Positions 8,514-15,009 of a stretch of DNA of 27,915 bases are shown piece by piece. The stretch is from positions 1 through 27,915 of the forward strand of contig NZ_CAKTFO010000030.1 of NCBI RefSeq assembly GCF_934560975.1, written 5' to 3'. The notes under the pieces were generated by a model that saw only the letters and a program-made list of their open reading frames with translations, had not been told where the DNA came from and ran no database searches. Position 1 is the stretch's first letter; each line of letters begins with the position of its first letter. A program made the translations under genes and the position numbers. This DNA comes from an uncultured Sphingomonas sp. Lineage in GTDB: Bacteria > Pseudomonadota > Alphaproteobacteria > Sphingomonadales > Sphingomonadaceae.

Positions 8514-9602
8514 GAGCCCGCGCGGCCGGCGCTCGTGCGTTCGGTCAGCGGGATCGTCGGCGGGGAATGGCCGCGATCCTATGACGGGCAGGTGCGCGAC
8601 GCCTATCTGGCCAACCCCATCGCGCAGCGCGCGGTGCGGATCGTGGCGGAGGGGGCGGCTGGCGTGCCGGTCTATGCCACGGAGGAGGGGCAGGATGCGG
8701 CGGCGGCGCTGCTGCGCCAGCCGGGGCTGGTGGAGGCGGTGGCGGCGCAGCTGCTGCTGCACGGCAATGCCTTTGTGCAGATATTAGGCGATGCGGACGG
8801 GCTGCCGGCAGAATTGTTTCCGCTGCGCCCCGAGCGGGTGGCGGTGGAGCCGGACGCGCGCGGCTGGCCGGCGGCGTATCTGTACCGGGCAGGCGAGGCG
8901 GCGATGCGGCTGCCGGCGCGCGACGGGGCGGGGCGGCCGGGCGTGATCCACCTGCGCGCGTTGAACCCGGTGGACGACCATTATGGGGTGGGGTCGCTGG
9001 GCGCGGCGGCGGGCGCGGTGGCGGTCCACAATGCGGCGGCGCGCTGGAACAAGGCCCTGCTCGACAATGCGGCGCGGCCATCGGGCGCGTTGGTCTACGA
9101 TCCCGGCGAGGCGGGCGCGGCCTTGAGCCGCGAGCAGTTCGAGCGGCTGAAGGCGGAGATGGAGGCGGGCTTTGCCGGCGCCGCCAATGCCGGGCGACCG
9201 ATGCTGCTGGAAGGCGGGCTGAAGTGGCAGGCGATGAGCCTGACGCCGGCGGACATGGATTTCGTCGGGCTGAAGGCGGCGGCGGCGCGGGAGATCGCGC
9301 TGGCGTTCGGGGTGCCGCCGATGCTGCTGGGGCTGCCCGGCGACAGCACCCATGCCAATTATTCGGAGGCCAACCGCGCATTGTGGCGGCTGACCATCGT
9401 GCCGCTGGCGCGCAAGATCGTGGACGGCATCGGCGCGGGGCTGGCGGCGTGGTGGCCGGGCCTGACGCTGGCGATCGACCTGGACGGGGTGCCGGCGCTG
9501 GCGAGCGACCGCGCGGCCTTGTGGTCGCAGGTGACGGCGGCGGACTTCCTGAGCGCGGACGAGAAGCGCGCGATGCTGGGCTTCGGAAAGGCGGAGGCAT
9601 GA
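8514..9602 (+). pseudogene. GTA/HK97-type portal protein gene, body without its first 10 codons
   Basis: The frame from 8514 (EPARPALVRSVSGIVGGEWPRSYDGQVRDAYLANPIAQRAVRIVAEGAAGVPVY) to the TGA at 9602 gives 362 codons of an HK97-family phage portal protein, including LLLHGNAFVQILGD, FPLRPERVAVEPD, HLRALNPVDDHYGVGSL and FGVPPMLLGLPGDSTHANYSEANRALW, all conserved portal motifs. The portal forms the dodecameric DNA gate of the head. The natural start (MRLFGKRAGA) is on the other strand at 10368-10397. A GTG at 8535 could serve as a start in this orientation, but it has no good ribosome site. The stop overlaps the next gene (ATGA), so the two remain coupled. Confidence 0.88.
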
Positions 9603-10219
9603 TGGAGACGGGAGCGATGCTGGCGCGGCTGGTCGCGCAGGCGGAGAATGAAGGCGCGACCCTGGTAACGCTGCGCGCGCTGGCGGAGGAAGCGAGCGAG
9701 GCGGGGGCCGAACGCGCGCTGGAGCGGCTGGGCCTGAACGATCCGGCGGCGCGAACCGACCTGGGCGAATTGCGGCAGCTGCTGGGGGCGTGGCGCGACG
9801 CCAAGCGATCGGCGCGGAACGAGGTGATCGGCTGGATGGTGCGGATCGGCCTGGCTTTGCTGCTGATGGGGCTGGCGATGAAGCTGGGCCTGCTGGCGAG
9901 CGGGGTGTTTGACGGGCCGCCGGCGCGCGCGGCCTTTCCCTACCTGGTGATCGGGGAGGGGCAGTGTTCCGACTGGAGCAGCAAGACCTGGCGCGGGCGC
10001 GAGCATCGCGTGACGGTGAAGGTGTGGGACGAAGCGGGGCGGGCGGCGCGGCTGCACGCCGTGGTCGGCGCGATCGAGGCGGCGGTGGAGGGGCTCGCGC
10101 CCGATCTGCCGCACCACCGCATCGCCAGCCTGATCCTGCTGCGCAGCCGCATCCTGCGCCCGGCGGGCAGACCGTGGGCCGGATCGGTCGAATATCGCGT
10201 GCGGACCCGGGAACGATGA
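9599..10219 (+). CDS. In-frame fusion of DUF6127-like protein and GTA gp8-like (DUF3168) protein
   Basis: 206 codons from the ATG at 9599. Residues 1 to about 100 (MMETGAMLARLVAQAENEGA, then TLVTLRALAEEASEAGAERALERLGL ... LGAWRDAKRSARNEVIGWMVRIGLALLLMGLAMKLGLL) resemble the small membrane-helix protein that follows the portal gene in sphingomonad GTA clusters (DUF6127, from memory). From about residue 103 the sequence turns into the body of a gp8/DUF3168 protein (GVFDGPPARAAFPYLVIGEGQCSDWSSKTWRGREHRVTVKVWDEAG ... HHRIASLILLRSRILRPAGRPWAGSVEYRVRTRER) lacking its usual first ~25-30 residues. The junction is near base 9895-9905. Genes expected between these two (prohead protease, major capsid, gp6/gp7 connectors) are missing. 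This is more likely the scar of a deletion than a new functional protein. Confidence 0.75.
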   Translation: MMETGAMLARLVAQAENEGATLVTLRALAEEASEAGAERALERLGLNDPAARTDLGELRQLLGAWRDAKRSARNEVIGWMVRIGLALLLMGLAMKLGLLASGVFDGPPARAAFPYLVIGEGQCSDWSSKTWRGREHRVTVKVWDEAGRAARLHAVVGAIEAAVEGLAPDLPHHRIASLILLRSRILRPAGRPWAGSVEYRVRTRER

Positions 10220-10241
10220 AACGCGAATGGGGAGAATGAAC

Positions 10242-10367
10242 ATGGCGGTGGAACGAGGAAGCGCATTCCTGCTGAAGGTCGGCGATGGGGCGACGACGCC
10301 GGCCTATGCGACGGTAGCGGGGCTGCGCACGACGCAGCTGTCGATCAACGGCGAAACGGTGGCGATC
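10242..10367 (+). pseudogene. 5' part of GTA major tail protein gene (gp9-like), cut off by inversion
   Basis: ATG at 10242 after GGGGAGAATGAAC, 42 codons (MAVERGSAFLLKVGDGATTP ... LRTTQLSINGETVAI). 'RGxxFLLKxGDG.....TVAGLRTTxxxINGETVxI' is the standard N-terminus of GTA/phage major tail proteins. Past 10367 the frame enters the reverse complement of the portal start and the terminase gene and would run to 11387 as antisense-encoded nonsense. The remaining two-thirds of the gene are at 8232-8513 on the minus strand. Confidence 0.88.
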
Positions 10368-10397
10368 GGCGCCCGCCCGTTTCCCGAACAATCGCAT
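10368..10397 (-). pseudogene. First 10 codons of the portal gene, left behind by the inversion
   Basis: Downstream of the terminase stop (10428) the minus strand has GAGGAGAGTAT followed by ATG and MRLFGKRAGA, a typical portal start ('MRxFGxxA'). After codon 10 the frame reads into antisense of the tail protein gene. Joined to 8514 it gives KRAGAEPARPALVRSVSG, the expected portal N-terminus. The ribosome site and start remain, so a meaningless antisense polypeptide could still be translated from here. Confidence 0.85.
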
Positions 10398-10427
10398 ATA
10401 CTCTCCTCAGAAATCGTGCGGGCGCGG

Positions 10428-11768
10428 CTACAGCTGCCGCACGCCCGGCTTGGGGGCGCGCTTGCCCAGCAGCAATTCGGTCAGCGCCCACACCAGAGCA
10501 TCCGCCCGGTCGGGCGACCGCCCCGGCCCTTGGTAGCCGCCGCCCGCCATCAGCCCGGCCAGTTCATCCTCCAGCTCGGGAAAGGCGCCGCAATGGCGCA
10601 CCCGCCCGCGTTCATACAGGCGCGCGACCGGCTCGGCCCGCGCTGCCTTGCCCTGCGTCGCATGGACCAGGCTGACCGGCAGCAGCGAGTCCGCGGCCAG
10701 CAGCACGCTTTCCACCATCGCCCCGCCATTGTTGGCCTCCGCCACCACCCGGTCCGCGCGCCAGCGGGCGGCGGCATCGGCCACCGCCTGTCCCCACCGT
10801 TCCGGCGACACGCCGCGCACGCTTGCATCCGCCAGCACATAGGCGATCGCGTCGGCGTCGATCCCCGCCACCACGATCCCGCAGGCATCGCTCGACGGAT
10901 TGGCCCCCGCCGGCGGATCGACCCCGATCACCACCCGCACCAGGTCGTCCGGCGTACCCCGCGCGCGATGTTCCTCGAACACCGCCCGCCGCCACAATGC
11001 GCCCTGAACCTCGACGATCATCTCGCCGTCCAGCTCCTGCCGGCCCAGCATCGTGCCGCCGTAACTGGCTTCCATGTCGGCCAGGAAGCTGCCCGGCAGG
11101 AACGCGCGATTGTCGTGCGTCCGCCCGCGCGTGATCGCCGTCCGCTCGGTCTCGATCAGCCGCCGCAGCAGCCTGGTCGGTCGCGGAGTCGTCGTCACCA
11201 CCGTGCGTGGGGCTCGCCCCAGCCGCAGCCCCATGGCCAGATTGTCCCACGCCGCCTCCGCCTCCGGCCATTTGCCGAGTTCGTCGCACCAGGCCGCCGA
11301 ATGTTGCGGCCCGCGCAGCGATTCCGGCTCGCTCGCCGAATAGAGTTGCGCCATCGCCCCGTTGGGCCAGGTCAGCTTGCGCAATGACGGTTCAAACACC
11401 GGCCGGCGATGCGGCGGCGCGATCGCCAGCAGCCCGCTCTGCCCTTCCACCATCACCGCGCGCGCTTCGCCGATCGTCGCCGCCACCAGGGCGATGCGGG
11501 CATCCGCGTGGGCTTCCGCCTCCGCGCGCACCCATTCCGCCCCCGCCCGCGTCTTGCCGAAGCCGCGCCCCGCCAAGATCAGCCAGGTCCGCCACGCGCC
11601 CTCCGGCGATACCTGCCCCGCCCGTGCCCAATACTCCCACGACCATTTCAGCCCGCGCAGCAGCGGCACGGGCAGGTCCGCCACGAACCGCTCGCGCACC
11701 GCCCGGCTATCCCCCGCCAGCCGCTCGCACCGCGACGCGCCGGCGGGCAGCATCAGCCCCCCATCCAT
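10428..11768 (-). CDS. Large terminase subunit (GTA gp2-like DNA-packaging ATPase/nuclease)
   Basis: 446 codons; ATG at 11768 preceded by AAGGAGGGGCGG. The N-terminal ATPase domain has a Walker A-type loop GRGFGKT (67-73) and a Walker B AAWCDE (about 158-163) followed by LGKW, with a coupling motif VVTTTPRPTRLL near 190-201. The C-terminal RNase H-like nuclease domain opens with VVIGVDPPAG (Asp284) and ends with SPDRADALVWALTELL. The protein packages DNA into heads, a reaction that needs the portal ring. Here the protein looks intact, but the portal gene that follows is split and the capsid gene is absent, so the motor has no visible local partner. 446 aa is normal for the family. Confidence 0.92.
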   Translation of the reverse strand: MDGGLMLPAGASRCERLAGDSRAVRERFVADLPVPLLRGLKWSWEYWARAGQVSPEGAWRTWLILAGRGFGKTRAGAEWVRAEAEAHADARIALVAATIGEARAVMVEGQSGLLAIAPPHRRPVFEPSLRKLTWPNGAMAQLYSASEPESLRGPQHSAAWCDELGKWPEAEAAWDNLAMGLRLGRAPRTVVTTTPRPTRLLRRLIETERTAITRGRTHDNRAFLPGSFLADMEASYGGTMLGRQELDGEMIVEVQGALWRRAVFEEHRARGTPDDLVRVVIGVDPPAGANPSSDACGIVVAGIDADAIAYVLADASVRGVSPERWGQAVADAAARWRADRVVAEANNGGAMVESVLLAADSLLPVSLVHATQGKAARAEPVARLYERGRVRHCGAFPELEDELAGLMAGGGYQGPGRSPDRADALVWALTELLLGKRAPKPGVRQL

Positions 11769-11781
11769 CCGCCCCTCCTTG

Positions 11782-11982
11782 TCAGGTCGCTTCGCTCTCC
11801 AGCCGAGCGGTCACGCGCGCGGCCAGCGCATCGTTCGCCGCCGCAATCTCGCGCAATCTGGCATCCACCAGCGCCCGGTCGCCCGACGACAGCACTGCTT
11901 TGCCATCCGCCACCAGCGCACGCGCCGCCTCCGCCAGGCGCAGCGCCGCATCCAGCAAGGCGATCAGTTCGCCCGCCTTCAT
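11782..11982 (-). CDS. Small helical protein between terminase genes, function unknown
   Basis: 66 codons from the ATG at 11982 (ribosome site GGGAG), overlapping the stop of the lipoprotein gene (ATGA). The sequence is almost all amphipathic helix (LIALLDAALRLAEAARALVADGKAVLSSGDRALVDARLREIAAANDALAARVTARLESEA), with heptad-like spacing suggesting a coiled coil. No family was recognised. Overlap with the lipoprotein and closeness to the terminase suggest one operon. Confidence 0.65.
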   Translation of the reverse strand: MKAGELIALLDAALRLAEAARALVADGKAVLSSGDRALVDARLREIAAANDALAARVTARLESEAT

Positions 11983-12332
11983 CGCGGCTGCTCCCGCACG
12001 GCCGTTTTGATGGAGGATGCCAGCGCGACGACATGCCGCGCCTGTGCCGGCCAGTCCGGCCCGCCCATCCGCGCCACGATCAGCGTCCTGTGCGCCTGCC
12101 CGATCAAGGCCGCCGCGCGCCTCCCGGCCGCTCCGGTCAGCCAGCCCTGGTCCGCCGCCGCCTCGGCCGTGGCGACCGCGCCGGCAAAGGCCAGTTCCGC
12201 CGCATATAACGCCTTGTCGCGGGCGAGTGGATCGGCCGCGCCGATCGCTTGGCCCCGCTCCTGATCGCCTGCATGGCGGCACGCGCCGGTCAGCAGCAAC
12301 ACCGCCAGCGCCAGGCTGGCGCGCTTAGTCAT
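11979..12332 (-). CDS. Small predicted lipoprotein in the GTA-like cluster
   Basis: 117 codons, ATG at 12332, overlapping the preceding gene by 8 bases. The N-terminus KRASLALAVLLLTGAC has a classic lipobox with Cys18, so a membrane lipoprotein is predicted. The mature part is helical (ARDKALYAAELAFAGAVATAEAAADQGWLTGAAGRRAAALIGQAHRTLIVAR). Placed directly after a holin-like gene, it has the layout of an outer-membrane spanin (o-spanin) of a lysis cassette, but no matching inner-membrane spanin was recognised; that role is an inference. Confidence 0.65.
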   Translation of the reverse strand: MTKRASLALAVLLLTGACRHAGDQERGQAIGAADPLARDKALYAAELAFAGAVATAEAAADQGWLTGAAGRRAAALIGQAHRTLIVARMGGPDWPAQARHVVALASSIKTAVREQPR

Positions 12333-12543
12333 TGCGCGCGATCCGCGTGGTGGCGCGCAGCCGGCCGATCACCGCCACCAGCGCCAGCACGGCCGATGCG
12401 ATCTGCACCGCTATGTCCACCGCTTGCCCTGCCAGCGCCGGGTCGATCGTCACCCCGAACGCAGCCAGCAGGCTCAGCAACGCCGACGTCGCCGCCGACA
12501 CGATCGTCAGCGATTGCAGTGCGGGCTTGGTCCCCGTCATCAT
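12325..12543 (-). CDS. Holin-like small membrane protein
   Basis: 72 codons, ATG at 12543 (AAGGAGACCGG upstream; a second ATG at 12540 is equally possible). Two hydrophobic segments can be seen, LTIVSAATSALLSLLAAFGVTI and AVDIAVQIASAVLALVAVIGRL, ending in a charged RATTRIARND tail, the topology of class II holins. It lies just before a lipoprotein gene and between the two terminase genes. Role as a holin releasing particles from the cell is inferred from topology and place only. Confidence 0.6.
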   Translation of the reverse strand: MMTGTKPALQSLTIVSAATSALLSLLAAFGVTIDPALAGQAVDIAVQIASAVLALVAVIGRLRATTRIARND

Positions 12544-12582
12544 CCGGTCTCCTTCTGTGAAAAGTCTCGGGGGGCACGGGCG

Positions 12583-13080
12583 TCAGCCCTCGCCGCCCAT
12601 CCTGCTGTTCATGTCGCTCAGTGTGTGGAGCAGTTCGGCGCGCAGTTCGTCCGCGCTGCGGTCGATCATCGCCACCGCCCCCTGCGTCCGCCCGTCCCGG
12701 TGCGCGGCGAGCAGCGCCAGCGCCAGCCGGTCCGAATATTCCACCATCGTGCCGACCTGCTTGCCGCCATGCCACACCGGCTTGGCCACGCCGTTCAGCG
12801 CGCGCTCCAGCAGCATCGTCTCCAGTTTCGCCACGCCGTCGCGCAGCGCGCTGGTCCAGCGTTCGCGAAACTCGGGCGACACCTGCCGCCGCCGGTAGAC
12901 ATTGCTCTCGGACAGACCCGACGCCCGCGCCGACGCCGCGACGTTGGACGTTTCCGCCAGCGTCGCGATGAAGGTATTTTCGCGCCGGGTCGACCAGCGC
13001 ACGCGCTTGGGCTTGGCCGCCCGCTTGCGCACGACCGCCTTGCGCACGGGCCGCGCGGCCCGTCCGGTTTCCTCGTCCAT
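12583..13080 (-). CDS. Small terminase-like DNA-binding protein (GTA gp1-like position)
   Basis: 165 codons. The ATG at 13080 was chosen over one 27 bases upstream because of GGGGGGAG at the right distance. The N-terminus is very basic (RKAVVRKRAAKPKRVRW), followed by a helix-turn-helix (FIATLAETSNVAASARASGLSESNVYRRRQVSPEFRERW) as in small terminases and transposase-like DNA-binding proteins; the helical C-terminal half (LETMLLERALNGVAK ... YSDRLALALLAAHRDG) is typical of phage terminase small subunits of this kind. As the first gene of the cluster it probably selects DNA for packaging. A terminase small subunit is the best call; a regulatory HTH protein is the alternative. Confidence 0.7.
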   Translation of the reverse strand: MDEETGRAARPVRKAVVRKRAAKPKRVRWSTRRENTFIATLAETSNVAASARASGLSESNVYRRRQVSPEFRERWTSALRDGVAKLETMLLERALNGVAKPVWHGGKQVGTMVEYSDRLALALLAAHRDGRTQGAVAMIDRSADELRAELLHTLSDMNSRMGGEG

Positions 13081-13262
13081 CGATGCTCCCCCCGGGCGCG
13101 GGGCCATACCGCCGCGCCATTGCCACGCGGGCGGACCGGCAAGAGCCCGCCACCCGCCCCTCTCACGCTGTTTCCATGCGCCGGCGCTGGGCGTGTCAGC
13201 CGCTAGCGGCCCAACGCCGCATCCATCCGGTTCATCTGTCTGTTACGCTCAACGGAATGCAG

Positions 13263-13511
13263 TGCTCCGGCGAAGCCAGAGCATGGTGCGAGCCAGCCTC
13301 GCGCCGCCCCTCCGTGTTCCTGCGCACGCAGGAACCCCGGCCGGCAAAGCACCTGCCAACCGCTCAAGGGAACCGCCCGCCCGACAGCATCAGCTCAACC
13401 GATACCGCCACAGCAAACCAGCTCAGCTACCCACCGTGTTCCGGCGAAGGCCGAAGTCCGGGAGAGGAAGGGAACGGTGCGCTCCGGGCTCTAGGCGCCT
13501 GCATTCGCAGG
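13263..13511. repeat. Cluster of small palindromic (REP-like) elements
   Basis: Three hairpins of related make-up occur here: 13263-13283 (9-bp arms, one mismatch, GAA loop), 13316-13335 (GTTCCTGCGCACGCAGGAAC, a perfect palindrome except its centre) and 13498-13511 (CCTGCATTCGCAGG). A further related but imperfect copy starts at 13438 (GTTCCGGCGAAGGCCGAA). The core 'TTCCTGCG..NGCAGGAA' resembles dispersed intergenic repeats of sphingomonad genomes, as far as memory serves. Confidence 0.5.
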
Positions 13512-13657
13512 AGGACGGAAGTGCCTGGACGTCGGCAAAGACAAATTCTTCGCTACCGCTTCGCCGTCCGCGCCACAGGCGACCCTGCCAGATACCAGCC
13601 CGCCAAACCGGCCTAGTCTCGAACCCAGATCCCGCCCGACCAAACCCGCCCGGCCAC

Positions 13658-13691
13658 AAAAAAGGCCGCCGGTCCTCACGAACCGCCAGCC
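13658..13691 (-). terminator. Rho-independent terminator downstream of the metC-like gene
   Basis: On the minus strand a 12-bp stem (GGCTGGCGGTTC with GGACCGGCGGCC; one mismatch and two G-T pairs) closes a GTGA loop and is followed by TTTTTT. It lies 127 bases past the stop of the lyase gene and would end the photolyase-metC transcript before it reaches the GTA-like cluster. Confidence 0.8.
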
Positions 13692-13817
13692 CTGCCGACC
13701 CTTCGGCTACACTTCCTCAGCGTTCCCTGCTTATGCCCGAACAGCGGGGCGCTGTCAAGGTTTGTTTTTGCTTTGTTCTCATTTTCCGGGCGCGACCAAC
13801 GCCGCATCCGGTGCTCC

Positions 13818-14999
13818 CTACCCCGCCGCCTGCTCCAGCGCCTGCGCCAGATCCGCGATCAGGTCGGCCGTATCCTCCAGCCCGATCTGCAGCCGGATCA
13901 TCGGCCCCGGCGACACCCACGGCACCGCGCTGCGCGTCCGCTCCGGGTCGATCGGCAGCGCCAGACTTTCATAGCCCCCCCACGAAAAGCCGATCCCGAA
14001 ATGCTGGAGCGCATCCACCAGCCGCACCCGCGCCGCATCGTCGCCATGGATCGCGAAGGCGAACAGCCCCGCGCTGCCGGCAAAGTCGCGCTGGAACACA
14101 TCGTGCCCCGGACAGGTCGGCAGCGCCGGGTGCAGCACCTGCGCCACCAGCGGCTGCGCCTCCAGCCAGCGCGCAATCGCGATCGAACTCTCGCCATGCT
14201 GCCTCAGCCGCACGCCCATCGTCCGCAGGCCCCGGCTGGCGAGGAAGGCGTCGTCCGGCGCGACATGCTGGCCCAGCGACTGTGCGGTCCTACGGATCCG
14301 CTCGAACGTGCCCGCCACCGCCGTCGCCGATCCCAGCATCACGTCCGAATGGCCGACCACATATTTCGTGCACGCCAGGATCGACACGTCGCAGCCGTGC
14401 GCGATCGCCGGGAACAGCAAGGGCGTCGCCCAGGTATTGTCGATCACCGTCAGCACGCCGCGCGCCCGTGCCGCCGCGCAGATGGCGGGCACGTCCTGCA
14501 CCTCGAACGTCAAACTACCCGGGCTTTCCAGAAAGATCACGCGGGTCCGATCGGTGAACAGCGCGTCGATGTCCGCGCCCCGCACCCTGGGGTCGTAATA
14601 TCGGGTGGTTACGTCCATCCGCTTCAGCATCGTGTCGCAGAATGCGCGCGTCGGTTCATAGGTTGTGTCGACCATCAGCAGTTCGTCGCCCGGCTCCAGC
14701 AGCGCCAGCAGCACGGTGGTGATCGCCGCCACCCCCGACGGGTGCAAGGTCGTGCCCGCCGCGCTCGGCTCCAGCTGGGTCAGCGCGTCGGCCAGCGACC
14801 ATTGGGTCGGTGTGCCCCGCCGGCCGTAATACAGCACCTCGTCCGCGCGGGCGACGGCGGATCGCAGTCCCGCCACGTCGTCGAACAGGCAGGTCGATGC
14901 CCGCCACACCGGCGGGTTGACGATGCCCCGCGTCCATTCCTTGCGCCGCCCCGCCTCGACCAGGCGGGTGCCGATGCCCTTGCTGCCCTTTTCGCTCAT
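13818..14999 (-). CDS. metC: Cystathionine beta-lyase-type PLP enzyme
   Basis: 393 codons from the ATG at 14999. The fold-type I Cys/Met metabolism family is clear: VNPPVWRASTCLF, YYGRRGTPTQWSLADAL (phosphate-binding neighbouring-subunit Tyr and Arg), HPSGVAAI, DTTYEPTR, the PLP-ring Asp187 in VIDNTWATP, and the PLP lysine Lys212 in SILACTKYVVGHSDVMLG. C-terminal FSWGGYESLALP is the substrate-carboxylate region. Expected reaction: cystathionine to homocysteine, pyruvate and ammonia, in methionine synthesis. Gamma-lyase or gamma-synthase activity is less likely because YGRRGTPT and GWGGYESL are typical of the MetC branch. It starts 10 bases after the photolyase stop and is probably co-transcribed with it. 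Confidence 0.85.
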   Translation of the reverse strand: MSEKGSKGIGTRLVEAGRRKEWTRGIVNPPVWRASTCLFDDVAGLRSAVARADEVLYYGRRGTPTQWSLADALTQLEPSAAGTTLHPSGVAAITTVLLALLEPGDELLMVDTTYEPTRAFCDTMLKRMDVTTRYYDPRVRGADIDALFTDRTRVIFLESPGSLTFEVQDVPAICAAARARGVLTVIDNTWATPLLFPAIAHGCDVSILACTKYVVGHSDVMLGSATAVAGTFERIRRTAQSLGQHVAPDDAFLASRGLRTMGVRLRQHGESSIAIARWLEAQPLVAQVLHPALPTCPGHDVFQRDFAGSAGLFAFAIHGDDAARVRLVDALQHFGIGFSWGGYESLALPIDPERTRSAVPWVSPGPMIRLQIGLEDTADLIADLAQALEQAAG

Positions 15000-15009
15000 G
15001 CCCGCAAGG

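Larger units (their letters stand above)
8514..10367. other. Inverted segment carrying portal, DUF6127::gp8 fusion and gp9 5' end
   Basis: All GTA-like genes on either side read on the minus strand, but the three gene pieces in this 1,854-bp segment read on the plus strand. At the left end the gp9 C-terminus (minus) abuts the portal body (plus); at the right end the gp9 N-terminus (plus) abuts the portal N-terminus (minus). Reversing the segment restores a 372-aa portal gene (…KRAGA|EPARPALVRS…) and a complete gp9 gene. The exchange point can slide by two bases (GA at the left, TC at the right), a minimal microhomology. No long inverted repeat, recombinase gene or target-site duplication is seen at either end. 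Confidence 0.88.
13081..13817. other. Non-coding stretch upstream of the GTA-like cluster
   Basis: No convincing gene on either strand; frames that stay open are arginine/proline-rich shadows of GC-rich DNA. The stretch holds several short palindromes (13263-13511) and the metC terminator (13658-13691). The promoter of the GTA-like cluster should lie in its left part, but no clear -35/-10 pair was found. No tRNA-like cloverleaf was seen. Confidence 0.6.

Noticed and set aside
9599..10219. A novel functional two-domain adaptor protein
   Set aside because: The second part lacks the normal DUF3168 start, and the genes normally between the two parts are missing. A deletion scar is the simpler reading.
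8514..10367. Programmed, phase-variable DNA inversion
   Set aside because: The ends share only two bases of homology, no invertase gene is nearby, and the alternative orientation makes no useful proteins. An accidental inversion or artefact fits better.
10242..11387. A long plus-strand protein of nearly 390 codons continuing past the tail-protein start
   Set aside because: Beyond codon 42 it is antisense to the portal start and the terminase gene, Arg/Pro/Gln-rich and without any family pattern.
951..13080. A complete temperate prophage
   Set aside because: There is no integrase, repressor, replication gene, attachment-site repeat or tRNA edge, and gene order matches GTA-like clusters. Structural genes only were seen.
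13081..13817. tRNA or other stable RNA gene as integration site
   Set aside because: No cloverleaf or known RNA pattern was found on reading both strands; only small palindromes and one terminator.
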